Positions 36,509 to 44,239 of a stretch of 64,000 nucleotides of DNA are shown here, one piece after another (positions within the stretch are counted from its first letter, which is position 1; each line of letters opens with the position of its first letter). Source of the stretch: a virus; IMG/VR virus record IMGVR_UViG_3300042349_000541, positions 1-64,000 of that record. One strand, written 5' to 3'. A program made the translations under genes and the position numbers. A model generated the notes under the pieces. That model worked only from the letters and a program-made list of their open reading frames with translations. It was not told the origin of the DNA and did no database searches.

Positions 36509-37026
36509 GAGTTAGATCTATTTCTAGGTTCGTTTCTAGTCCAGTTCATTAAGAAACTACCGGGAGAATAAGGCCCGAGAATAGCTTCTCCAGTACCGGA
36601 ATAGCCCGAGGGATTATTGCTTCCGCATAATTGGTATGTAGTCAACAACTGCTCGTAATTTTGACACATTTCTTTCATTAACTGTAGGGTGTTTTTACCG
36701 CCCTCGGTATTATCTAATGATGACGGGCCATCTTTAATTACTACCGCACCGCCGCCTTTTACACGAGATTCGCCTGTAAGTATTATACAGCAGGCCCGAA
36801 GAACTGTTAGAAGTGAAAAATCATAATCATTGGTTTCTACCGGGTCGGGACTAATTGATATATCAGAAGTGTTTATGGTATAACCATTGGTAAATTTAGC
36901 CCTTTGGTTTACCGAATATGCCGCATAAGTTAAAATTTGGCGAAGTCTAGAATCGCTATACGAATCTTCTTCAAAATCGCCTATTTCGGCCCGAAGCATA
37001 TTTACCAAATCTACATCCCACGACAT
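36502..37026 (-). CDS. Head-tail adaptor (connector)-like protein (174 aa)
   Basis: The N-terminus 'MLRAEIGDFEEDSYSDSRLRQIL' (from residue 10, 23 residues) is the pattern of gp6/gp15-type adaptors, in which a D-x-x-Y-S/T-D-x-x-L-x-x-L/I helix is conserved. Further helices and a disordered Gly/Pro/Asn-rich tail follow. The length is somewhat above the usual 100-150 residues. It would bind the portal ring and form part of the neck. Confidence 0.6.
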   Translation of the reverse strand: MSWDVDLVNMLRAEIGDFEEDSYSDSRLRQILTYAAYSVNQRAKFTNGYTINTSDISISPDPVETNDYDFSLLTVLRACCIILTGESRVKGGGAVVIKDGPSSLDNTEGGKNTLQLMKEMCQNYEQLLTTYQLCGSNNPSGYSGTGEAILGPYSPGSFLMNWTRNEPRNRSNSW

Positions 37027-37033
37027 ATTTCAC

Positions 37034-39190
37034 CTATGATTTTGGAGCGTATGAGACTTCTGCAAAGCCATGACTTAATACTGTATCACCGCCCGTAAGA
37101 TCTCGTAGTGCCCATAAATATGTACCCACATTTGCAGTAACTTCTGTAGAAATTCTTACTGATACGCCCGTGGAGCTTTTTGCAATATTTCCGTTGGATA
37201 TTACAATCAGATTGGTCTTATTTTTTGTTTCTATAACAAACTCAAGAGTTTTTCCGGTTACGTCAATCGGGCCGTTTTCGTCTTCTAGCGTTATAAATAT
37301 ATCGGTTGATTCATTATAAAATAACGATATTGTTTCAGACTCAATACGCTTACGCATATAAGACTGTATAGGTAATATGTTAGCATTTACAGTGACATTT
37401 CCGCTGCCGCCGCCACCACCAGCGGGAGCTAGACTTAAAGCACTAGCTGTCCATTTTACCAAACCAGTTCCGGTTCCTTGGATCATTGCGGCTAAATCTC
37501 CGAATGTAGCAAAAACGCCAGCGGTAATTCTGCTCAGTAAAGTATTGGTGTTGCTTAGAATGGTTTGAGAAGTGCTTTGCAAAGCAAGTCCAGATTGAAT
37601 TCCGGAAATTGAATGAACATGCAATAATGGTGCTATAACAAATTGATCACCAACCTGCGGAGCCTGAGTAAAAGCTTCTTCTGCGACTATTGTTCCGTTA
37701 GTATTATTATACGTTAAAATAGGAGAGTTTTGTTCTGCCAACGGGCCGGTTATCCATAATAATACTGTATGTTCTAATGCCCCACTGGGATAATTTACAG
37801 TAGAAGAAAAAGTAGTGGTGTTAGGTGTTACAGCCGCAGTTACTGTGCCTTCTATAAGAGTATTGGCTTTTCTCATAATATCCATGAGTTTTCCGAATGT
37901 ACCCGCAGTAGTGTGCTGTGAGTATTGTTCGTCCCAAACGGCATCTGCTATTTCTGCTGATGCAGTACCGGCTAATGCTCCGGAGTTTATGACATCGACC
38001 TGCATTTCGCCTACGGTAGAATTTATTCTTCCATTTACCAGCGAAGCTGGTATTCTTGATTGTATATCAGTTGTATTGTTTGTTACTGTGGTTAGTTGAG
38101 TGTCTAAATTATTAGTAGCAAGTCCGACCGCACTTCTTACATCCGGGGCGGAAAAAGGTACGTTATTAGTTACGCTTGTAACAATAGGTATTGTAACGCC
38201 AGTCTGTGACGGCTGTAGTAATACTTTTCCGCCTGCGTCTATACTCATAGAGGCAAAATTACTTGGAAATGACTGACTTAATACAGAATTTACTCTTCCG
38301 GAGGTAAAAGTTATCTGATCAGTTATAGTTTTAATTGCACCTATAGAAGTGTTATCGGGCGAAACATAAGAAGTAGATGCTAAACGACTAGAAACAGCAG
38401 CGTCAAGATTGCTTAAGCTGTTAAGTCTTGCGTCATTAGTTAACAGTGGATTTAACGGTATTGAGTTTACGCTAGATTGTGAAGCCGCTGTTTTAGCAGC
38501 ATCGTATGCAGTAACCAATGAATATCCAGTCTTATCGTTATTTGTTCCGACCGTAACATTAAAACCAAACGCTGTTAATGTTCTGGTTGTAGCATTCCAG
38601 ACTAGGGTTGCTGGATCTTGTCCTACAGCGTATCCGCCAATGGTAACATTGCCTGACGGCATTCTAGATGATATTGTTGTGTCTAAATTGTTCAATCGAC
38701 TATCAGTAGTCAACAATGGATTTGTCGGAATTGCATTAACACTGGTTTGTGTTGCTCGATTAGCAACTGTGGTTTCGTTTGCTAGCGAAGCCGGGAACGT
38801 GACAGGAGCGGCAGCACTGGCCGTCTGTCCTGCAATCCGAATAACATTGGCATCTGTGTTTCTGTTTTCAACCGAAAATGTCCGAAGAATTGTTCGAGTC
38901 AGGTCTTTCCCGTCCACGATGCCTGAGGTAAACACAACGTCATAGTCTTTACCGACCTCATATACCGCATCGGAAGTATCGATTACCAACTCGTGGAATC
39001 CGGCTTTCCCGTCATAATCTACGCTCGGTTGCGTGATCCCTGTTACAGTAATTTCGGTTGCTGAGTCTTTGTAGACGGCAACCGTTGGATTTACTGAGGG
39101 AGTAGTAGGTACAATAGCCTGACTGAACGTGTTGAATTTAATACGAATGATTTGACCTTTTTCAAAATCTCCAATGTATTTGTCCGACAT
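37034..39190 (-). CDS. Trimeric fibre-like structural protein (718 aa)
   Basis: Residues 1-110 form a beta domain ending 'RTFSVENRN', common at the start of phage fibre or appendage proteins. A middle region holds tandem motifs 'NPLLTTDSRLNNLDTTISSR' and 'NPLLTNDARLNSLSNLD...SSR', heptad-like stretches suited to a trimeric coiled coil. The last 105 residues ('SLFYNESTDIFITLEDENG', 'GKTLEFVIETK') resemble the N-terminal domain of BppU-type baseplate proteins. It may be a head fibre or neck appendage since it is encoded beside capsid genes. Confidence 0.6.
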   Translation of the reverse strand: MSDKYIGDFEKGQIIRIKFNTFSQAIVPTTPSVNPTVAVYKDSATEITVTGITQPSVDYDGKAGFHELVIDTSDAVYEVGKDYDVVFTSGIVDGKDLTRTILRTFSVENRNTDANVIRIAGQTASAAAPVTFPASLANETTVANRATQTSVNAIPTNPLLTTDSRLNNLDTTISSRMPSGNVTIGGYAVGQDPATLVWNATTRTLTAFGFNVTVGTNNDKTGYSLVTAYDAAKTAASQSSVNSIPLNPLLTNDARLNSLSNLDAAVSSRLASTSYVSPDNTSIGAIKTITDQITFTSGRVNSVLSQSFPSNFASMSIDAGGKVLLQPSQTGVTIPIVTSVTNNVPFSAPDVRSAVGLATNNLDTQLTTVTNNTTDIQSRIPASLVNGRINSTVGEMQVDVINSGALAGTASAEIADAVWDEQYSQHTTAGTFGKLMDIMRKANTLIEGTVTAAVTPNTTTFSSTVNYPSGALEHTVLLWITGPLAEQNSPILTYNNTNGTIVAEEAFTQAPQVGDQFVIAPLLHVHSISGIQSGLALQSTSQTILSNTNTLLSRITAGVFATFGDLAAMIQGTGTGLVKWTASALSLAPAGGGGGSGNVTVNANILPIQSYMRKRIESETISLFYNESTDIFITLEDENGPIDVTGKTLEFVIETKNKTNLIVISNGNIAKSSTGVSVRISTEVTANVGTYLWALRDLTGGDTVLSHGFAEVSYAPKS

Positions 39191-39192
39191 AA

Positions 39193-40236
39193 TTACCCTA
39201 TCAAAATGCTATCGATTGGAGAATAAGAACCACCACCACCGCCTGCCCCGTCGTCGATTTGGTCAATAATGAGACCCATAGTAGGGGCTTGAGTCGCAGT
39301 ATCTACCCACGCTGCTCCCGAAGATTCGGTGTAATACTGACTAGGCACAATCGCATTGCGGCGATCTGATGAACCAAAGGTCGCGAGATTGAATCTAGTG
39401 CCAGTCCCGGCAGTAAAAGCAGCTACTAGCCTATAAGTTGTATTAGGTTCTAAAACTCGCGTGTCTGGAAAGTAAAAATCATGTGGTGAAATTCCGGCTG
39501 TAATAAAAGCAGAGGAAGGAATTAGTTGAGACAATAACGGAGTCCCTCCGGGAATGGTTGCATCATTGTACAGTTTTAATGTCACGTTCGATCGAATATC
39601 GGCATTGAACCACATTCCAGTCAGACGAGACTTGTTTGGTAATTGGAATAAAATACCTTTCTCGCCTGTTGAAAAAAATGCAGTTAGTGCAACAGTTCCG
39701 TAGGCGACGGAATCTATGCTTGGTGCTACATAAGTTCCATCTTGAAACCGCAAAAGGCATCTAGACCACCGACCAGCCACAACAGACCAAGACCCGGCTG
39801 TATTTATTTGAGGCGAACACAAGAACGAAGCTAAAGTCTTAGCCGTTGAATTTAACCCAATCCCAATGCTTGTGCCAGAATTGTAATTCCATGAAATGCC
39901 AACTAAGTCTCCTTTGCTTACACTAGCCCCGGCTGTCAGCGTGGATTCGTATTCTGTGTTGGTTGCGAGTATGCCTGTTATTACGTTTGTATTGGCCGAC
40001 CAGAGCGTACCGCTCGGGCTAGAACCGGCAACAGTCTCTATTCTTACGTCTACTGTAGGTGAGCCTGTTGCCGTACCGCTGTACCAGACGATCCTATCTA
40101 TAATTCCGGATTTTGGAGACTGAAAAACAAATCCAACTTTTCCGCCGGAAGTTAATGCTGTCGAGGACTGAACAGCGGCAGTACCAGACGTATTAAACTT
40201 ATAAAGAGATAGAGGCAGTATATCGACTAATGCCAT
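39193..40236 (-). CDS. Structural protein with two carbohydrate-binding-like domains (347 aa)
   Basis: Two similar beta-sandwich halves: residues about 10-165 ('GKVGFVFQSPKSGIIDRIVW', 'GDLVGISWNY') and 175-320 ('GILFQLPNKSRLTGMWFNAD', 'NTTYRLVAAF'). Each follows the hydrophobic-face pattern of carbohydrate-binding or fibre head domains. The end is a Gly-rich run of five glycines and a short tail. With the 718-residue neighbour it may form a capsid-borne fibre that binds glycans. No enzyme motif. Confidence 0.55.
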   Translation of the reverse strand: MALVDILPLSLYKFNTSGTAAVQSSTALTSGGKVGFVFQSPKSGIIDRIVWYSGTATGSPTVDVRIETVAGSSPSGTLWSANTNVITGILATNTEYESTLTAGASVSKGDLVGISWNYNSGTSIGIGLNSTAKTLASFLCSPQINTAGSWSVVAGRWSRCLLRFQDGTYVAPSIDSVAYGTVALTAFFSTGEKGILFQLPNKSRLTGMWFNADIRSNVTLKLYNDATIPGGTPLLSQLIPSSAFITAGISPHDFYFPDTRVLEPNTTYRLVAAFTAGTGTRFNLATFGSSDRRNAIVPSQYYTESSGAAWVDTATQAPTMGLIIDQIDDGAGGGGGSYSPIDSILIG

Positions 40237-40238
40237 GA

Positions 40239-40748
40239 TTACAGCTCCGGTTCTGGTCCAATGCCATTGTATTCAGTCAAAGCAATTCTATAGGATTGGA
40301 ACCTGTCCCATGCCTGTTCTTCCAAACTGTTTTTTAAGTAATCTAATCTTAATTCTTTTAAAGATAAGTCAATTTCTTCTAAGGAAGGATTAGTTAATTC
40401 ATTCTGTTCTAACAAATTAATATTTCGTTTAACAGTTAATGCCAGTAAAGACATTCCGGGAACACCTACTGAATGCAAATAATAGAGTGCATTCTGAACG
40501 TCGTCTTTACTTAAATTAATTCCTTTTCCTCCGAGTTGATGAATGGCCCAACCCATTCCTCCGTCATTTAACGCAATCCTTAATGCTTCCGCACCTTGGT
40601 TTCCCACTAATTCTGCTATTCCGGCCCATGTCCAAAAACTATCGTCTATATATTGTATGTTTTTTTCATTAAGTTTATCGTAAACTTGTTGAGCTGACAA
40701 ATTTTTATAATCTAAATCTTGAATTAAATTTTTTAATATTTTTTTCAT
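40239..40748 (-). CDS. Unknown protein in capsid-fibre cluster (169 aa)
   Basis: A helical protein with an N-terminal 'LSAQQVYDKLNEKNIQYIDD' helix and a Gly-containing middle ('ELVGNQGAEALRIAL'). It lacks cysteines and membrane segments. Encoded between a small capsid-type protein and the fibre-like proteins with 2-base gaps. It could be an assembly chaperone for the fibres, as small genes beside fibre genes often are; that is inference. Confidence 0.5.
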   Translation of the reverse strand: MKKILKNLIQDLDYKNLSAQQVYDKLNEKNIQYIDDSFWTWAGIAELVGNQGAEALRIALNDGGMGWAIHQLGGKGINLSKDDVQNALYYLHSVGVPGMSLLALTVKRNINLLEQNELTNPSLEEIDLSLKELRLDYLKNSLEEQAWDRFQSYRIALTEYNGIGPEPEL

Positions 40749-40750
40749 GA

Positions 40751-41221
40751 CTATCTATATATTAAATTTAAAACAACTTCATTTGCAGAAGGAGCAGCAT
40801 TATCACTATCTGTAACGCCAGTAGTAGCTCTAACCGAAATGCCTATGGAGAAAAAAAGTAATGGCTGGTTTTCGGGCCAAGTAATAGTTTGACCTGCCGG
40901 AACAGCTATTGTTATAACGGGCGTATCAGAAGCAGTAGCTGCAACAGAGGTGTTATATATTTTTAAATATCTTATTGCATTAGCAGTATTTGTTACACTT
41001 AAGCCGTAAATGCTTCCGGGCCTACTTTTAACAACTTGTCCGACGTTGAGCAAACTTATGTTTCTATAATTAGTTGGATATGGTAGTAGCTGTTCTGTAA
41101 TGCCCATATTAACATCTGTGTTTTCGCCCAATACTTTTTGTGAAATACCTGTGGGCATTGCACTCATTACGACATTTCCTGCACGATATGGATTTGCCGG
41201 TATAATCTTTTGATATGTCAT
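40751..41221 (-). CDS. Small capsid-associated beta protein (156 aa)
   Basis: A Thr/Ala/Val-rich beta protein with 'GSIYGLSVTNTANAIRYLKIY' (one over a 20-residue core, so read as GSIYGLSVTNT then AIRYLKIYN) and 'ITIAVPAGQTITWPE', typical strands of small decoration or fibre-base proteins. It has the strong site TAGGAGAAAGC before the ATG. It is the first gene after the terminator that follows the capsid gene, so its transcripts depend on readthrough or on an unseen promoter. Confidence 0.5.
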   Translation of the reverse strand: MTYQKIIPANPYRAGNVVMSAMPTGISQKVLGENTDVNMGITEQLLPYPTNYRNISLLNVGQVVKSRPGSIYGLSVTNTANAIRYLKIYNTSVAATASDTPVITIAVPAGQTITWPENQPLLFFSIGISVRATTGVTDSDNAAPSANEVVLNLIYR

Positions 41222-41263
41222 TGCTTTCTCCTAATAGGATATACTCATTAGCAAAAAAAAGAC

Positions 41264-41294
41264 CAAAAAAAAACGGGCCGAAGCCCGTTTTTTT
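41264..41294. terminator. Bidirectional intrinsic terminator after major capsid gene
   Basis: ACGGGC and GCCCGT pair around CGAA, with a run of nine A on the left and seven T on the right, so the hairpin has a T-run on both strands. It lies 19 bases after the capsid stop and fits a requirement for high capsid mRNA. Confidence 0.9.
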
Positions 41295-41312
41295 ATAGTC
41301 CCACCATGTTCA

Positions 41313-42305
41313 CTAGAATGACCCGGCAATGACTCGTCGCCCGTCAAGAACGCCGAATCCGAGTTCCGCCCAAGCATAATAGCCTTGTCGCTGTGATCGG
41401 TGAAGAGTTTCGTCTTCGAAGACCTGAACAGGTAACTTAACAGGCATTATAAAGGAGTCATTAGCGGCCTGATCGACACCGATAACAAGTTCAGTATCTC
41501 CAGAAGCTAAGCTGCCACCAAGATCGGAAACGAAGTAGTCTTGGTATTCTTGACCGTCACCAAGCTCAAAAAGATCGTGAAGAGTAACACCATAAATTCT
41601 GGTGAGCGGTGCTCCACTATCTGCTGCTTGATAAACTTCTCTACGGGAAGTATCATCGAGTTGATCAATACCCCAGTTGCGAATATCTTCAACACCTTCA
41701 ATTGAAGTGTAAAGATCGGTTAGCCTTCCACGGCTTGAGACGCTGTTACCGCCAGCATTTCTACGCATAACAGTCTTTAACAGAGAAACTAATCTCTTGG
41801 TTAATTGTCCGTTAGCAGCATCTGCATCATAAACTAAAATGTTTCGGTCAGCAGCAGCGGCAAGTACGGTGTGCCAAGCATCATCATTCATTTTCTTTAC
41901 GAAAGAATCTTCAAGAACACTCATGGCTCGACCAAGAATATCCCAGTTAGCTTTTCTAGCGTAAGACAAAAGGAAGTCGATTGAAGAAGAAACGCTGTAG
42001 GTAGCAATTCTTACATAATCACTTTCAACTGATCTTTGAGGAATATATCCATGACCGGGATTGGTGTACGCAACGTGCTGAGTTTCGGTTCCCGGTGCTA
42101 AAAGATCGAGAGGAAATTCATCAGTTCCGTCAGTTGAAGGCGTAAACAAATTAATGTCGCCAGCCATAATTCCTTGACGAAGAGGTAGCTCTAAAGCCTT
42201 GGCTATTTCTCGCTGAGCGGCAATAGCAAGTGTCTTGTCAGGATCGCCGGAACGTGCATAAAGTTCCAACATTTCAGGTGAAGGGGCTTGTCTAGCTTTT
42301 CCCAT
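41313..42305 (-). CDS. Major capsid protein
   Basis: 330 residues, located after portal, protease/scaffold and decoration genes. Features of an HK97-fold shell protein are a helical N-arm ('ALELPLRQGIMAGD'), a long spine-helix region ('SSIDFLLSYARKANWDILGR', 'VLEDSFVKKMNDDAW') and a strand-rich end ('FIMPVKLPVQVFEDETLHR', 'YYAWAELGFGVLDGR') ending at the capsid axis loop. No N-terminal delta domain is visible, consistent with a separate scaffold. GGAG lies before the ATG, and a strong terminator follows. Confidence 0.85.
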   Translation of the reverse strand: MGKARQAPSPEMLELYARSGDPDKTLAIAAQREIAKALELPLRQGIMAGDINLFTPSTDGTDEFPLDLLAPGTETQHVAYTNPGHGYIPQRSVESDYVRIATYSVSSSIDFLLSYARKANWDILGRAMSVLEDSFVKKMNDDAWHTVLAAAADRNILVYDADAANGQLTKRLVSLLKTVMRRNAGGNSVSSRGRLTDLYTSIEGVEDIRNWGIDQLDDTSRREVYQAADSGAPLTRIYGVTLHDLFELGDGQEYQDYFVSDLGGSLASGDTELVIGVDQAANDSFIMPVKLPVQVFEDETLHRSQRQGYYAWAELGFGVLDGRRVIAGSF

Positions 42306-42342
42306 GTTTATTATCTCCAGTTATTTATTAATTAATTAATTA

Positions 42343-42819
42343 TTATCTTCGGGTTACAGGTAAATTAACTTCGACTTTAGCATAACCGTCTTGATCGACA
42401 GTTCCAAGCCAAGTTCCACAAACAGATTGAGTGCCAGCACCAACAAGATCGCTAGCAGCTAAGTTTCCGCTGTGAGCAACGAAAACGTTTCCGCCTGCTG
42501 TTGGGGCAGTGCCTTGAATTCTGTTAGTAACAACCCATCCCTTACGAAGAATGGTAACTTTGCTACCACGCTGAACTTCGTTTTTGTATGGATTAAGTTT
42601 TTGTCTTGTTAAATCGATGTTAACAACATCATTTAAAAGAATGCCCATTGGAACTTTGCCAGAGCCGGTAGCTGCATACTCAACTAAAGCCTGCCCCTGA
42701 TCCATAGCCGCACCAGAACCTCCAGTGACAAGTGAAACCATGCCGCCACGCTCTGCAACTTGATTCATGAAGTATGAAATATCAGTTTGAAGTTCGTATC
42801 TATCTGCTTTTAAAGCCAT
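42343..42819 (-). CDS. Head decoration protein
   Basis: A 158-residue, Gly/Val-rich beta protein placed directly before the capsid gene. It carries 'GQALVEYAATGSGKVPMGIL' and 'GNVFVAHSGNLAASD', strands and turns resembling DUF2190/gpD-type decoration proteins that trimerise on the capsid surface. Clear GGAGAAATAAA site before the ATG. Assignment rests on composition and gene order. Confidence 0.65.
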   Translation of the reverse strand: MALKADRYELQTDISYFMNQVAERGGMVSLVTGGSGAAMDQGQALVEYAATGSGKVPMGILLNDVVNIDLTRQKLNPYKNEVQRGSKVTILRKGWVVTNRIQGTAPTAGGNVFVAHSGNLAASDLVGAGTQSVCGTWLGTVDQDGYAKVEVNLPVTRR

Positions 42820-42834
42820 TTTATTTCTCCGTTA

Positions 42835-43407
42835 TTAAGATTTTAAAGTTTTGAGAACGTTTTGATTGAACCAGTCGCCAACGCTTTGACGTAAATTAGT
42901 TTCGTTTCCAGAATCAGTTACTGAATTAACAGACGCTTTGGTTTTTTCTGGTTCAACTACTACCTGAATAGTTTCTTGGTTTTCTTCGGAAGCCTTGCTC
43001 TTATCTTCTTCAGGCATTTTCTTAGCAGCTTTCTTTTTCATCATTGCTGCGATTGTTTCAAAAGCTTCGTCTTCTAGAGATTCTGTAGATGCTAAGGTGC
43101 TCTCTAGATCTTCGGATTCTAAACCAGCATCAACTAAAGCAGCCTTTCGCTTGGCCATTTTTTGTTCTTTCTTCATTTTGTTCATTTCTGATTCCATATC
43201 TTGCTTTTGCTTCATGGCCTCAGTTAATTCTAAACCTGCTTTAGCAAGTTCGTCTTTTAATGTTTGTAGATCATTTTTTAATTGAGCTACTGAACCTTCT
43301 AATGTTTCAGCCTGACTTTTGAAACCATCTAAACTCTTTATGGTTTCTCTAGCTTGAGCTAGTTCCGCTTTAACATTCTCAAGTTCTTGAGTTAAATCTA
43401 AAGACAT
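42835..43407 (-). CDS. Scaffold protein from internal start (190 aa)
   Basis: In-frame ATG at 43407 (Met270 of the longer product) is preceded by AGGAGA with eight bases of spacing, as good as any start in this block. The product would be only the coiled-coil region ('LDLTQELENVKAELAQARET' onwards) and lacks all protease residues. Nested scaffold genes inside head protease genes are established for lambda and related phages; expression here is a prediction. Confidence 0.6.
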   Translation of the reverse strand: MSLDLTQELENVKAELAQARETIKSLDGFKSQAETLEGSVAQLKNDLQTLKDELAKAGLELTEAMKQKQDMESEMNKMKKEQKMAKRKAALVDAGLESEDLESTLASTESLEDEAFETIAAMMKKKAAKKMPEEDKSKASEENQETIQVVVEPEKTKASVNSVTDSGNETNLRQSVGDWFNQNVLKTLKS

Positions 43408-44214
43408 TGTATTTTCTCCTGAAATTGATTTTTCTTCTGTGGCTATAACTTCTTGGGTAGTAGCCTGTTCGTCATTTGTGATAATTTTTGTTATAACGCT
43501 TTTTGGGTTAGCTGGTTTATTAACAAGACCCATTCCCGAAAACGTAATATTTCTTAAAACTCTACCAACGCTATAACCTTGGTATACTCCATCGCCACCA
43601 TATGCTCTTAAATACTTAGATAAATAAGCAGTTGCTTCACTTCTTGATATAAGTTTTTTCTCTCCAGCCTGAGATTTTAACTCGTAGTCAAAATTAGGAA
43701 ATAAACATTCCATTGAAACAAACCACTTGCCTTCTTTTATACCTTCTATAAGATCTTTAGCTCTTTGTGCTAACTTTTGATCTGACCAGCTTGTATAAAT
43801 TACTGACCCAACATGTATATTAAAATCTTTAGGAACTTGATCCGGAAACATAGAATCGTAAGGGACTTCATTTCCCTCGCTATCAAGAATGTAATTTCCG
43901 GTTATATGACCAAATATATCTTTTTCATCATGCATGAAATTAAATTGCTTATCTTCTGCTGTAGATTTAGCAGGCCACAATTCTTCTGGATAAAAAATAT
44001 CGTCATTGTTATTCCATCCCGTGCTAACTAAGATGCTTTCCATATAGAAAAGATCTATTTGGCTTAAATTAGCAGATGCTGAACTAACTTCAAATGGTCT
44101 TTTTATTTTTGTTCTATTAGACTCTCTAGCTAAAGATAAATAAGCTATGGAATTATTGTTGGCAATAATTTCACCTAAACCGTCAGATATTTCTTGTGCA
44201 TATACTTTTATCAT
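42835..44214 (-). CDS. Prohead protease fused to coiled-coil scaffold (459 aa)
   Basis: Residues 1-235 are a prohead-protease domain. His95 and His103 lie in 'FMHDEKDIFGH', and Ser167 in 'WFVSMEC' matches the S-x-E type serine of T4 gp21-like (S77/U35) enzymes; the Ser/His pairing is inferred. Residues 270-459 are a Glu/Lys/Ala-rich coiled coil, as expected of a scaffold. Met270 has its own ribosome site (see next entry), so one gene probably yields both the full protease-scaffold and the scaffold alone, like lambda C/Nu3. Confidence 0.75.
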   Translation of the reverse strand: MIKVYAQEISDGLGEIIANNNSIAYLSLARESNRTKIKRPFEVSSASANLSQIDLFYMESILVSTGWNNNDDIFYPEELWPAKSTAEDKQFNFMHDEKDIFGHITGNYILDSEGNEVPYDSMFPDQVPKDFNIHVGSVIYTSWSDQKLAQRAKDLIEGIKEGKWFVSMECLFPNFDYELKSQAGEKKLISRSEATAYLSKYLRAYGGDGVYQGYSVGRVLRNITFSGMGLVNKPANPKSVITKIITNDEQATTQEVIATEEKSISGENTMSLDLTQELENVKAELAQARETIKSLDGFKSQAETLEGSVAQLKNDLQTLKDELAKAGLELTEAMKQKQDMESEMNKMKKEQKMAKRKAALVDAGLESEDLESTLASTESLEDEAFETIAAMMKKKAAKKMPEEDKSKASEENQETIQVVVEPEKTKASVNSVTDSGNETNLRQSVGDWFNQNVLKTLKS

Positions 44215-44239
44215 AATAATTCCAATTTTTAATACGCAA

